Assembly: GCA_016710235.1 (NCBI GenBank)
Contig: JADJLG010000001.1
Span: 609,501-673,500, forward strand
Source of the DNA: Saprospiraceae bacterium
Lineage (GTDB): Bacteria > Bacteroidota > Bacteroidia > Chitinophagales > Saprospiraceae
Direction: 5' to 3'
Length of the DNA: 64,000 nt
Under the pieces are notes generated by a model, which saw nothing but the letters and a program-made list of their open reading frames with translations, did not search any database and had not been told where the DNA came from. Numbering within the stretch: the first letter of the stretch is position 1; each line of letters begins with the position of its first letter. Shown here in pieces: positions 1 through 9,076 of the stretch. The translations under genes and the position numbers were made by a program.

Positions 1-1
1 A

Positions 2-1261
2 ACAATTCCTGCTTTCCTACAAAATAAACAATCAGAAGATAGCGATGCAGTATTTTTTGACAAAGATGGTGATGGCGATATGGACCTCTATGTCGCATCA
101 GGTAGCAATGAGTTCGAATTAAATTCCAAATTATTTCTGGATAAATTATATGAGAATGACGGCAAAGGAAATTTCAAAGATCTTTCAAGTGAACTGCCGA
201 AAATTACAGTAAGCAAAGGATTGGTAAAAGCATTTGATATGGATGCAGATGGAGATATAGATATATTTCTGGGAGGCAGGCAGGTTCCGGGAAAATACGG
301 TAAATCAGTTCCAAGCTTTATTCTCTTAAATGAAAATGGTAAGTTCGTCGACAGAACAGCAACTTTATGTCCCGAGATGACAGGTGAGTACGGAAACGTC
401 AGTTGCGGAAATTACACTGACATTGACAGAGACGGTGATCAGGATTTAATCATTGGTGGAGAATGGATGAACATCAAAATTTTAATCAATGATGGCAAAG
501 GAAAATTCAGTGATCAAAGTGCCAGCTGGAATACAAATCAATTATCAGGTTGGTGGAATACGATAACTGCAACAGATCTTGATCAGGATGGAGATCCGGA
601 TATACTGCTGGGTAATCTAGGTTTAAATATCAAATTCAAAGCTAGTCCTGAAAAGCCATTTTATGTGTACTTAAATGATTTTGATAAGAATGGAAGCTGG
701 GATACCTATTTGGGTAGTTATGATGCTGATGGTAAACTATATCCAGTGAGGGGACGCCAATGTAGTAGTGAACAAATGCCTTTTATAAAGGAAAAATTCG
801 CAAATTACGAGTCATTCGCTAAAGCTTCGTTAGAAGAAGTCCTTGAAGGAAAACTTGACAATACTATCATTAAAAAAGTAAATGAATTTCGAAGTGGAGT
901 GCTGCTGAATGACCAGAAAAAATCTTTTAAATTTATACCTTTTCCAAATGAAGCTCAGATAGCACCCATTCAAGACTTCGTGCTCACCGATGTCAATTTG
1001 GATGGAAAAATTGATGTTTTATATGCCGGAAATTATTTCAATCGTGAAGTAGAAACTACGAGAAGTGATGCAGGAACGGGAGGCATATTAATGGGAAAAG
1101 GTACTGGAGAATTTACTGAATTGCCGTCATACCTCAATGGTATGTATTTAAATGGAGACGTTCGCAAAATGAAGAAAATCAAAATAGGTCAAAACGAATG
1201 CATTATTGTAGCAAACAACAATGGACCGATACAAATGAATATCATTCAAAGCAGAAAGTAA
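2..1261 (+). CDS. FG-GAP/VCBS repeat protein, C-terminal part (5' end outside window)
   Basis: The frame is already open at the first complete codon, so this is the C-terminal ~420 residues of a longer protein; the first internal ATG (position 80) is not a start. Calcium-loop FG-GAP motifs recur, such as DKDGDGDMDLYVASG at the beginning, DMDADGDIDIFLGG, DLDQDGDPDILLGN and DVNLDGKIDVLYAG. It shares landmark segments with the second half of the three minus-strand proteins at 2.4-12.4 kb: the EKPF...NDFD.NG motif, a RG+QCSSEQMPFIK motif and ETTRSDAGTGG near the end. It is therefore a fourth paralogue, on the opposite strand and converging on that operon. The family forms beta-propellers and in Bacteroidota is usually exported. 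The exact role is unknown. The ASPIC/UnbV domain, if present, lies outside the window. Confidence 0.85.
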   Translation, partial: TIPAFLQNKQSEDSDAVFFDKDGDGDMDLYVASGSNEFELNSKLFLDKLYENDGKGNFKDLSSELPKITVSKGLVKAFDMDADGDIDIFLGGRQVPGKYGKSVPSFILLNENGKFVDRTATLCPEMTGEYGNVSCGNYTDIDRDGDQDLIIGGEWMNIKILINDGKGKFSDQSASWNTNQLSGWWNTITATDLDQDGDPDILLGNLGLNIKFKASPEKPFYVYLNDFDKNGSWDTYLGSYDADGKLYPVRGRQCSSEQMPFIKEKFANYESFAKASLEEVLEGKLDNTIIKKVNEFRSGVLLNDQKKSFKFIPFPNEAQIAPIQDFVLTDVNLDGKIDVLYAGNYFNREVETTRSDAGTGGILMGKGTGEFTELPSYLNGMYLNGDVRKMKKIKIGQNECIIVANNNGPIQMNIIQSRK

Positions 1262-1409
1262 ATAATTATGGTTTGATTTGGAATTGTACTCTGCCACAAT
1301 TTCCAATCCGAAAACTAATTCCAATTTTCTTCAACAAAAGCAGAAGCAACCTTTACATTGTTGTAATATAAAGTTGCAACTTTGTTCTAAACTGTTGTAT
1401 TAATATTTT

Positions 1410-2348
1410 CTATTGATAGAGACCGGGATAATACTTTTTCATAAATGCGTCCCGCCACACAGGGATAGATTCACGAACCTCTACATACATCATCAAATTA
1501 GTTTTAGGCGGTACTACCTTACTCGCCTGTTCGCCATACGCAAGTTGATATGGTATATAAGCAAAATACTTGGATCCAGTTTTTGCATATTGCAGAACTT
1601 TATCCAATCCCGAAATTGTTTGTCCAGCTCCCGTAGGAATAAATTGTGGTCTTGGTTCATTCAATGTTGTATTTAAAAATGATTTATCTTCAAACAACAC
1701 CATTAAATCAAACCTGACATATTGATCTTTACCGATCTGAGGACCAGAGCCTTCTTCAAGGACTTTCAAGGTTATGCCTGAATCAAGTTGTATGAGATTA
1801 GTTTCCTTTCCTTGTTTGTAAGAATCAATATATTCCTCCATTTGATGTCGCAAAGCATTCTTTCGCTCCAAACGATTTGTTACTGCTGTTGAATCTCCAT
1901 ATTGAGAAAGATACAACTGAGCTTCACTTGTTCCTGGGCCTCCTACCTCAACTATTTTTAAATTCATCACAAAATGATCTACATCTAAATGTTTGTATTT
2001 CGCCTTTAAAAATGAATCCATTTCCTGTATAGCTGAAATACTATCTCCCACTGACAAATGGTATAATATGTCTTGAACTTTAGCATCCTTTGTGACATCC
2101 TTTTCGCTTTGTACTGTAAAAGGCAAAAGTAAATTCCGAAAGCTGGTTGACATGTCCAGACTATCTCCTACCCACCTTTGCGCAATACATAAAGCAACAT
2201 CGCCTTCTTTCAAATTTACACCTGCTGAATCGTAGTGAAATATAAATTTATTACCTAGTTTGGTAGTAACCTGATTCTGAGGTACTTTGGAGCAAGCAAA
2301 AAAGATAGCAAACAAACCAACAATAATTGTAATACTCTGTACTTTCAT
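1410..2348 (-). CDS. FKBP-type peptidyl-prolyl isomerase lipoprotein
   Basis: A 312-residue protein that probably isomerises Xaa-Pro bonds in exported proteins. The N-terminus is a lipoprotein signal with the lipobox ...FFAC at residues ~16-19, so it should be anchored in the periplasm or outer membrane. The C-terminal ~110 residues fit FKBP: GSGPQIGKDQYVRFDLMVLF, ISGLDKVLQYAKTGSKYFAYIP and LAYGEQASKVVPPKTNLMMYVEV. The central ~100 residues resemble a second, divergent domain (VGDSISAIQEMDSFLKAKY), as in many two-domain Bacteroidota FKBP lipoproteins. It is the last gene of the operon, 27 bp after the third FG-GAP/ASPIC gene, which suggests it helps fold these large proteins (inference). No clear terminator separates it from the converging gene. 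Confidence 0.88.
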   Translation of the reverse strand: MKVQSITIIVGLFAIFFACSKVPQNQVTTKLGNKFIFHYDSAGVNLKEGDVALCIAQRWVGDSLDMSTSFRNLLLPFTVQSEKDVTKDAKVQDILYHLSVGDSISAIQEMDSFLKAKYKHLDVDHFVMNLKIVEVGGPGTSEAQLYLSQYGDSTAVTNRLERKNALRHQMEEYIDSYKQGKETNLIQLDSGITLKVLEEGSGPQIGKDQYVRFDLMVLFEDKSFLNTTLNEPRPQFIPTGAGQTISGLDKVLQYAKTGSKYFAYIPYQLAYGEQASKVVPPKTNLMMYVEVRESIPVWRDAFMKKYYPGLYQ

Positions 2349-2375
2349 TTTTTCAATTTGTGAATCAAATACAAA

Positions 2376-5300
2376 TTAATTGAGATTTTGTTTACCAGTT
2401 CGTATATTTCTATAAACTTTTGTATAGTCATTATTAGTAGCAATCACATAAATCGAACCTAAATTAGAATTTAATTTTGTGATATCAGTAATTACAGCAT
2501 CAATACTAAGTCCTGAGTCATTTGGTTTAATGTAAATAAAACCTCTATCTTCCTGTTGCAAGATAACACCTCCGATTGAAGCATCGGAACTGGTCGTCTC
2601 GACCTCTGTATCATAATTATTCCCTCCGAAGATGACATCAATTTTACCATCTCCATTTATGTCGTCACAAACAATAGCCCTAATACTTGAAAACTGGGCT
2701 TCGACAGGAAATGCACTCCATTTGAACTTTCCGCCTTCGTTCCAAAATACTCCACTACTGAAGTTGTTAACTTTATAATTTAAACTGCTATTTAAATTTT
2801 CACCATATAAATCATTCAAACTGGCATTAGCAAAAGATTTGAATGTAGGAAATTTGCTTTTAATCGAAGGTATTTGCTCTTGAGAACATTGCTTACCTCT
2901 TATCGGAACTATATCATTACCATTATACTTGGTTAAAATAATATCGTAAGTTCCATTTTGATCAAAATCATTACAAAATACCTGAAATGGTTTTTCTGCA
3001 GAAGTATGAAATTTATAATTCTCTCCCAAATTGCCACAAACTAAATCTATATCACCATCTTGATCTATGTCAGTTGCAATCAATTTATTCCACCATCCCT
3101 CTTGCCTGTCCAGTCCCAAATGACTCACATCTACTTCAATAAATTTTTGTCCATCCCAACTATAAATTTTAATTCCTAACCAATCCCCGCACAGCACCAG
3201 TTCTTTTGATTTATCTCCTATCAGATCAACCCATTCTCCAGATGTGATCATACCACATTTTTTTAAAACATTAGCCTTTTCATCTGTAACATCTTTGAAC
3301 AAGCCTTTACCATTATTTTCCAATAAATAAGATTGTGGAGCATATGGATATTTATCCGGAACTGTTCGGCCACCTCTGAAAATATCCATATCACCGTCAT
3401 TGTCAAAATCCAAACTCAGCGCATACTCCCCACTGGAGATAATTTTTGGGATCGAATTAATGGATTTTGTAAAATTTGCAGCACCATCATTCAAATAAAG
3501 TCTATCCTGATACATTTCTCCCTCAGGTGATTCAGTATCTCCTGAGACTATATAGAGATCCTGATATCCATCAGAATTAAAATCTTGAATCAAACTTTGC
3601 ATATCTTCAAATCTGGCATCTCTTTGAAAAGTTGATTGAGTTTTTGGCTCAAATAGTCCTTCACCTTGCTGCAAATATACTTGTCCGCTTTGGCCTCTCG
3701 CTCCACCTATAAAAAAATCATTTTTGTGATCTCCATTAAAATCTCCAACGGAAATAAACGGGCCCATTCTGCTCATTCGATGAGGGAGTAAAATTTGCTT
3801 TCTATAATCGTTAAACAAGTTCTCTTTATGTTTAAATGGTACTTTCAAAACCTCACTTGAAACATCCATCAACCAAGCAGAGGGGTTTCCTTTTGATAAA
3901 GAACTCGGCTCTGCTTCACTGTGATTCACCTTTATTTTTGACCGAATTTTTACATTAGTGATTTTATTTATCCTGGTGTCTGGCCATACGATGATGCAAC
4001 TATCCACTTTTGTAGCAGATCCTAATCCAAACTGGATAATACGATGTGATGATGATAGATACCCACGTTGCAATCTTTGAGTAATAGATTGTTTGCCTTC
4101 CGGTGTGTACACTTGAATTCTAGCTCCTATTGCATCCAGATTGCCCTGCGGACCAGTCAACTCCATTTGAAGGTAATTGCTCCTCTGGTTTGAATTATTG
4201 CGATATAAAAAAGCCTCTTCGTCAATATTATTTATGACAATATCCAAGTCACCGTCATTGTCCAAATCGGCTGTTGCCGATCCGTTGCTAAAACTTGCTT
4301 CTTGAATTCCCCATTCTTTCATTTTCTTTGAAAATGTAAGGTCTCCATTATTCTTATAAATAAAATTGACAGCTTTGACTGATGGCAAAAACTGATAAAA
4401 TTCGTCGGGACTCTTCAGCATCATTCCAGCCCCATTTTTACCGGCCATTTCCTTAATTTTTGCATTACCGTCTTGATCGTAAACGTCCATCCTGTATCCA
4501 TTGGTAACAAAAATATCTTTATAACCGTCCATATCAAAATCTTCTATCAACGGAGACCAAGACCAATCTGTTTTGTCTACACCTGCCAGCTGAGAAATTT
4601 CTGCATACTTTCCGTTACCATAATTATAGTATAATGCATTGTGCATGTATTGCCTGAGAAAACCTTGATGTTCCAATGAGTCGAACATTGGAATATTCAT
4701 TTGTGGCATAGATGTCTTACTTCTTTTATAGTCTTCCGGTCTCATTTCTACGACAAACAAATCATCCTGCATGTCATTATTGATGTCAGCCATATCACTT
4801 CCCATGGAGTAAAATGGGATATGTTTAAAATAATCTTTGGCGGATTCTTTAAATCCACCCTTTCTATCATTTATAAACAAATAATCATTCTCCAAAAAAT
4901 CATTCGCAACATAAATATCATCCCAACCATCATGATTAAAATCCCCTACAGAACTACTTAAGCCAAAGCCATAATTTGGTAAAATGCCAACAGTCTTTGT
5001 AATATTAGTAAAAGTACCATCTCCATTATTCCTGTAAAATTGATCAGTGACATACTTACTTTGATCGTCATATTTTGATTTCTTCCTATCAACAATTTGC
5101 ATGATTGAGATGCCCCAATGATCAGGCCTATTTACTACATAAAGGTCTAAATCATTATCATTGTCGTAGTCAAAAAAATTCGCTGTTATTGAAAATCCAA
5201 CATCGGCTATGCCATACTTTTCTGCTTCTTCAGTAAAGCTGAGATTTTTCTGATTTACAAAAAGAAGATTCTTATTTCTGATACTATCGAATGCATAGCC

Positions 5301-5735
5301 GCCGCGGCAAACGTAAATATCAGGATAACCATCTTGATTGATATCCACAATTGCCACTCCAGACCTCCATCCTCCGCTTTTGGTGATGCCAGAAGAAGTA
5401 CTGATATCCTCAAACTTCAAATCCCCTTTATTGAGGTATAATCTGTCTGCAACCTGATTTCCTGTAAAATACAAGTCTTCAAGCCCGTCCTTATTAAAAT
5501 CAGCAATTGCAACTCCACCTCCATTAAAAATATAATTGAAGTTGAATATATGTTCATCAACATTCTGCCTGATGTTGTTGGCAAACTGGATTCCGGTTTC
5601 TTTGGGACTCAATAAAGTAAACAAGTTCCCCTGAGTATCAACAGGAGCGGTTTTACTTTCATCACTTTTACAACCTGAATATAAAATTATTGCTAATAAA
5701 ATAGTAACTTGACAAATGAACCGAAAATCAATCAT
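2376..5735 (-). CDS. FG-GAP/ASPIC (CRTAC1-like) surface lipoprotein, third of tandem array
   Basis: 1,119 residues. Lipoprotein signal with YSGC at residues 19-22; the Cys is followed by K-S-D-E, resembling the charged export signal of surface lipoproteins in Bacteroidota. Two sets of FG-GAP calcium loops (for example DFNKDGLEDLYFTGN, DINQDGYPDIYVCRGG, DLDNDGDLDIVINN, DFDNDGDMDIFRGG) flank a UnbV/ASPIC domain at roughly 525-600, recognised by RGYLSSSHRIIQFGLG and a following WPD. This order is that of the CRTAC1 family. Landmarks shared with its neighbours include RPEDYKRSKTSMPQMN and RGKQCSQEQIPSIK. It starts 34 bp after the preceding paralogue stops and is followed after 27 bp by the FKBP gene, so it is operonic. 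The ligand is unknown; adhesion or polymer capture is a guess. Confidence 0.87.
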   Translation of the reverse strand: MIDFRFICQVTILLAIILYSGCKSDESKTAPVDTQGNLFTLLSPKETGIQFANNIRQNVDEHIFNFNYIFNGGGVAIADFNKDGLEDLYFTGNQVADRLYLNKGDLKFEDISTSSGITKSGGWRSGVAIVDINQDGYPDIYVCRGGYAFDSIRNKNLLFVNQKNLSFTEEAEKYGIADVGFSITANFFDYDNDNDLDLYVVNRPDHWGISIMQIVDRKKSKYDDQSKYVTDQFYRNNGDGTFTNITKTVGILPNYGFGLSSSVGDFNHDGWDDIYVANDFLENDYLFINDRKGGFKESAKDYFKHIPFYSMGSDMADINNDMQDDLFVVEMRPEDYKRSKTSMPQMNIPMFDSLEHQGFLRQYMHNALYYNYGNGKYAEISQLAGVDKTDWSWSPLIEDFDMDGYKDIFVTNGYRMDVYDQDGNAKIKEMAGKNGAGMMLKSPDEFYQFLPSVKAVNFIYKNNGDLTFSKKMKEWGIQEASFSNGSATADLDNDGDLDIVINNIDEEAFLYRNNSNQRSNYLQMELTGPQGNLDAIGARIQVYTPEGKQSITQRLQRGYLSSSHRIIQFGLGSATKVDSCIIVWPDTRINKITNVKIRSKIKVNHSEAEPSSLSKGNPSAWLMDVSSEVLKVPFKHKENLFNDYRKQILLPHRMSRMGPFISVGDFNGDHKNDFFIGGARGQSGQVYLQQGEGLFEPKTQSTFQRDARFEDMQSLIQDFNSDGYQDLYIVSGDTESPEGEMYQDRLYLNDGAANFTKSINSIPKIISSGEYALSLDFDNDGDMDIFRGGRTVPDKYPYAPQSYLLENNGKGLFKDVTDEKANVLKKCGMITSGEWVDLIGDKSKELVLCGDWLGIKIYSWDGQKFIEVDVSHLGLDRQEGWWNKLIATDIDQDGDIDLVCGNLGENYKFHTSAEKPFQVFCNDFDQNGTYDIILTKYNGNDIVPIRGKQCSQEQIPSIKSKFPTFKSFANASLNDLYGENLNSSLNYKVNNFSSGVFWNEGGKFKWSAFPVEAQFSSIRAIVCDDINGDGKIDVIFGGNNYDTEVETTSSDASIGGVILQQEDRGFIYIKPNDSGLSIDAVITDITKLNSNLGSIYVIATNNDYTKVYRNIRTGKQNLN

Positions 5736-5769
5736 GAATGAAACTAACTTTAATTACACTTAATGAAAT

Positions 5770-8700
5770 TTATTTCCATTGCAACAACTTAAGGTTTCCA
5801 TTATTCACTGAAACTAAAACTGCCTTTGTCCCACCAACATGAATCAGTTTTGCATCTTTCACATCATAGGGAAGAAAAACTCCAGATGAAGAAGGATGAA
5901 TAAATTTCCAACTGCCATTGCCATTTCCTTGAAAAAAAGCACCGATGCTGGCATCAGCTCTTGTCGTTTCGACCTCTGCACCATATTGATTTCCTGCTAC
6001 AAATAAGTCCAACTTTTGATCCGCATTGAAATCAGCCGACAGAATGGATTGAGCTGTTGAAAATTGAACTTCACCTGGCAATTCAACTAATTTTAAACTA
6101 CCACCTTCGTTCATCAATGCGACACTGGCAAATAGTTTTGCGGAATAGTGTACACTTGAATCCAGTCCTTTACCATAAATATCCTCTAGTTTTGCGTCGG
6201 CAAATGCATTGAAAGAAGGAAACTTTACATTGATGAAAGGCATCTGCTCGCCACTGCATTGTTTTCCCCGCACAGGAACCAAATTCGAACCATTATATTT
6301 CGCCAGGACAATATCTATGCTGCCGTTGTGGTCAAAATCATTTCCATAAACCTGGAATGGCTTTTCTACGCTTGCATGAAACTTATAATTTTCTCCTAGA
6401 TTGCCGCAAAGTAAATCTTGATCGCCATCACCATCCAGATCCGCATTTGACAAACTATACCACCATCCTTCAGTATTCTTTAACTGTTGGCTCAATGCGC
6501 TTTCTACGAAAACACCATTCTTTATTTCAAAAATCTTAATTGGCATCCATTCTCCTGCCAAGACCAATTCAGGAATTTTATCACCGTTAAGGTCAGTTAC
6601 ACATGTTGAAGTAATCATTCCAAGTTGCATAATTTCCTTCGCAACTATATTACTTACATCTTCGAATACTCCCTTACCGTTATTTTTCAAAAAATAAGAA
6701 CGGGGAGGAAATGGATATTTGTCAGGAATTGTCCTTCCGCCTCTAAATATATCGAGGTCTCCATCAGCATCAAAATCAATGAAACTCACACAAGAGCCAC
6801 TTGAAATGATTGTCGGCAAATTTTTAGCAAATTTCGTAAAGTTCCCTTTGCCATCATTCAAATACAATCTATCTTGATAGTTTGCACCTTCACTTGATTC
6901 TGTCCCACCTGAAACTACATACAAGTCCACGTCACCATCATTATCGGCATCAAAAAAACCCGAGCCAAGGTCCTCATACTTACTATCAGCGATCAGTGCC
7001 GCTTGTTTGCTCAAACTGAAAGAACCATTCTCAGTTTGAAAATAAATAGCCCCTGACTGATCTTTTGCCCCACCCACGAAAAAATCTTCCTTTCCATCTC
7101 CATTTACATCCGCTACAGATAATTTCGGACCCAATCTACTCAATCGATGAGGTAATAACACCTGAACTTTATAATCATTAAAATTCATATTTTCCTTATG
7201 TGTAAATGCCGGGGAGATGACGTCACTTTTGTCTACAAAGAGCAACTCACTGCCCTGACCATCTTTTGCTTCATTCTCGGATTCAGAATACTTTACACTA
7301 AGCACTTTATTTATAGCCGGTTCTTTGAGATCCGATACTTTCCCGTCAGGCCATTTAACAATAATTTCATTGACTGTTTTCTGATCTCCTAAACCAAAAT
7401 GAACTATATATTCCGAACTGGATAAATATCCCCTGGCATTACGCACTTCAGCATATTGAATCCCTTCCGGTGTTTTCAAGGTTATTTTAGCTCCAATTCC
7501 GAATTTATTCTTCTCCGGTCCATCAAGAGCTAGTCGACAGTAATTTTGGTTTGAATTGTTCTTATATACAAATGCCGGATCCTGAATGTTATTGACAACC
7601 AAATCCAAATCTCCATCATTGTCTAAATCGGCTACAGCAGCCCCGTTTGAAAAACTAGGTTCCTTAATTCCCCAATCATTCATCACCTTTTTGAATTTTA
7701 GGTTCTTTTGATTTTGAAAAACATAATTTACAATTTTTGCGGCAGGAAGATTTGATAAAATTTCTTCAGTACTTTTCTTACTGTTATTGTGCTGTAAATC
7801 ATACATTAGCTTACCATAAGAATCGCGGTCATACAAGTCTCTTCTTATCCCATTAGCTACGAAAATATCCTTCCACCCATCATTATCGAAGTCACTCAAT
7901 AATGTAGCCCATGACCAATCGGTTTTGTCGACACCAGAATATTGCGAAATTTCAGAAAATGATCCATTGCCATTGTTCAGTTGCAACGCATTATGCATAT
8001 ATTGTTCGTGTATTCCTACAATCCTCATGGTATCGAACTGTTTAGGATTCATGACAGGCATTGAAGTTTTGGATCGTTTATAATCTTCCGGGCGCATTTC
8101 TACAGTAAATATTTCTTCAAAGCCGTCGTTATTTAAATCTCCAAAATCAGTACCCATAGAATAAAAAGGTGTATGTCTCGAAATCTTCTTAATCGATTCT
8201 GTAAATGTACCATTTCCGTTATTGTGATAATAATAATCATTTTCGATAAAGTCGTTCGAAACATATATATCCTGGAAGCCATCCTGATCAAGATCACCGG
8301 TAGTCACACTTAAGCCAAATCCATAATTGTTCGTGATCCCAGCTGTTTCTGAGATATCTGAAAATGAATTATCTCCATTATTCCGGAATAAATGATCTCC
8401 ACACAATAAGCCGGGATTCTTTTTGCCCGCCATGACGGCAGGGATGTCCAGATAAAACTTATCCGGTCGATTTGCTACATACAAATCAAGATCATTGTCA
8501 TTGTCAAAATCAAAAAATGAAGCTGTCATGGAAAATCCCGGATCCCCTATACCATACCTTGTGCCCTCTTCAGAAAATGTTCCATCTTTCTTATTGATAA
8601 AAAGTAAGTTTGTATTTTTCTTAGGGTCATTTTTAAATCCTCCTCGACAGACATAAATATCCAGCCAGCCGTCACCATTCACATCCGCCATCACTACTCC

Positions 8701-9075
8701 GTTCTTCCAACCATCAAATGCGGCAATACCTGATTTTTGAGAGATGTCTTCAAATTTAAAATCACCTTTGTTCAAATAAAGCTTATCTTCTGCTCTATTA
8801 CCTGTAAAATAAATATCTTGCAATCCATCATTGTTAATATCTCCAATCGCAACACCTGCTCCATTATAGAGATAATTAAAATTGAAGATGTGTTCATCGG
8901 GAACCTCAGTCAACTTATTGACAAATGTGATACCTGATTCTTTGGGATCTATAAATGTAAACAATTTACTGCCTTCATTTGATTGTGGCGCTGAGGCATC
9001 TCTTTTACAAGAATAGACAACAATAAAAACAAATATTAATATATACTTCATTAAATGATTAAAATTGAATTTCAT
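5770..9075 (-). CDS. FG-GAP/ASPIC (CRTAC1-like) surface lipoprotein, second of tandem array
   Basis: 1,101 residues with a lipoprotein signal ending VVYSC at residue 23, followed by K-R-D. FG-GAP loops run through both halves (DINNDGLQDIYFTGN, DLDNDGDLDLVVNN, DFDADGDLDIFRGG, DLDGDGDQDLLCGN). The ASPIC/UnbV domain lies near 525-590 (RGYLSSSEYIVHFGLG, then KWPDGKVSD). It is colinear with both neighbours: the motifs RPEDYKRSKTSMP, DKTDWSWATLL, EKPFQVYGNDFDHNG and RGKQCSGEQMPFI occur in the same order. The start codon lies one base after the stop codon of the upstream paralogue, so translational coupling is likely. Function beyond the family fold is not known. Confidence 0.87.
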   Translation of the reverse strand: MKFNFNHLMKYILIFVFIVVYSCKRDASAPQSNEGSKLFTFIDPKESGITFVNKLTEVPDEHIFNFNYLYNGAGVAIGDINNDGLQDIYFTGNRAEDKLYLNKGDFKFEDISQKSGIAAFDGWKNGVVMADVNGDGWLDIYVCRGGFKNDPKKNTNLLFINKKDGTFSEEGTRYGIGDPGFSMTASFFDFDNDNDLDLYVANRPDKFYLDIPAVMAGKKNPGLLCGDHLFRNNGDNSFSDISETAGITNNYGFGLSVTTGDLDQDGFQDIYVSNDFIENDYYYHNNGNGTFTESIKKISRHTPFYSMGTDFGDLNNDGFEEIFTVEMRPEDYKRSKTSMPVMNPKQFDTMRIVGIHEQYMHNALQLNNGNGSFSEISQYSGVDKTDWSWATLLSDFDNDGWKDIFVANGIRRDLYDRDSYGKLMYDLQHNNSKKSTEEILSNLPAAKIVNYVFQNQKNLKFKKVMNDWGIKEPSFSNGAAVADLDNDGDLDLVVNNIQDPAFVYKNNSNQNYCRLALDGPEKNKFGIGAKITLKTPEGIQYAEVRNARGYLSSSEYIVHFGLGDQKTVNEIIVKWPDGKVSDLKEPAINKVLSVKYSESENEAKDGQGSELLFVDKSDVISPAFTHKENMNFNDYKVQVLLPHRLSRLGPKLSVADVNGDGKEDFFVGGAKDQSGAIYFQTENGSFSLSKQAALIADSKYEDLGSGFFDADNDGDVDLYVVSGGTESSEGANYQDRLYLNDGKGNFTKFAKNLPTIISSGSCVSFIDFDADGDLDIFRGGRTIPDKYPFPPRSYFLKNNGKGVFEDVSNIVAKEIMQLGMITSTCVTDLNGDKIPELVLAGEWMPIKIFEIKNGVFVESALSQQLKNTEGWWYSLSNADLDGDGDQDLLCGNLGENYKFHASVEKPFQVYGNDFDHNGSIDIVLAKYNGSNLVPVRGKQCSGEQMPFINVKFPSFNAFADAKLEDIYGKGLDSSVHYSAKLFASVALMNEGGSLKLVELPGEVQFSTAQSILSADFNADQKLDLFVAGNQYGAEVETTRADASIGAFFQGNGNGSWKFIHPSSSGVFLPYDVKDAKLIHVGGTKAVLVSVNNGNLKLLQWK

Positions 9076-9076
9076 C

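Noticed and set aside
383..460. Calcium-loop repeats read as tandem DNA repeats
   Set aside because: The FG-GAP motifs recur at protein level with irregular spacing; the DNA itself is not a tandem repeat.
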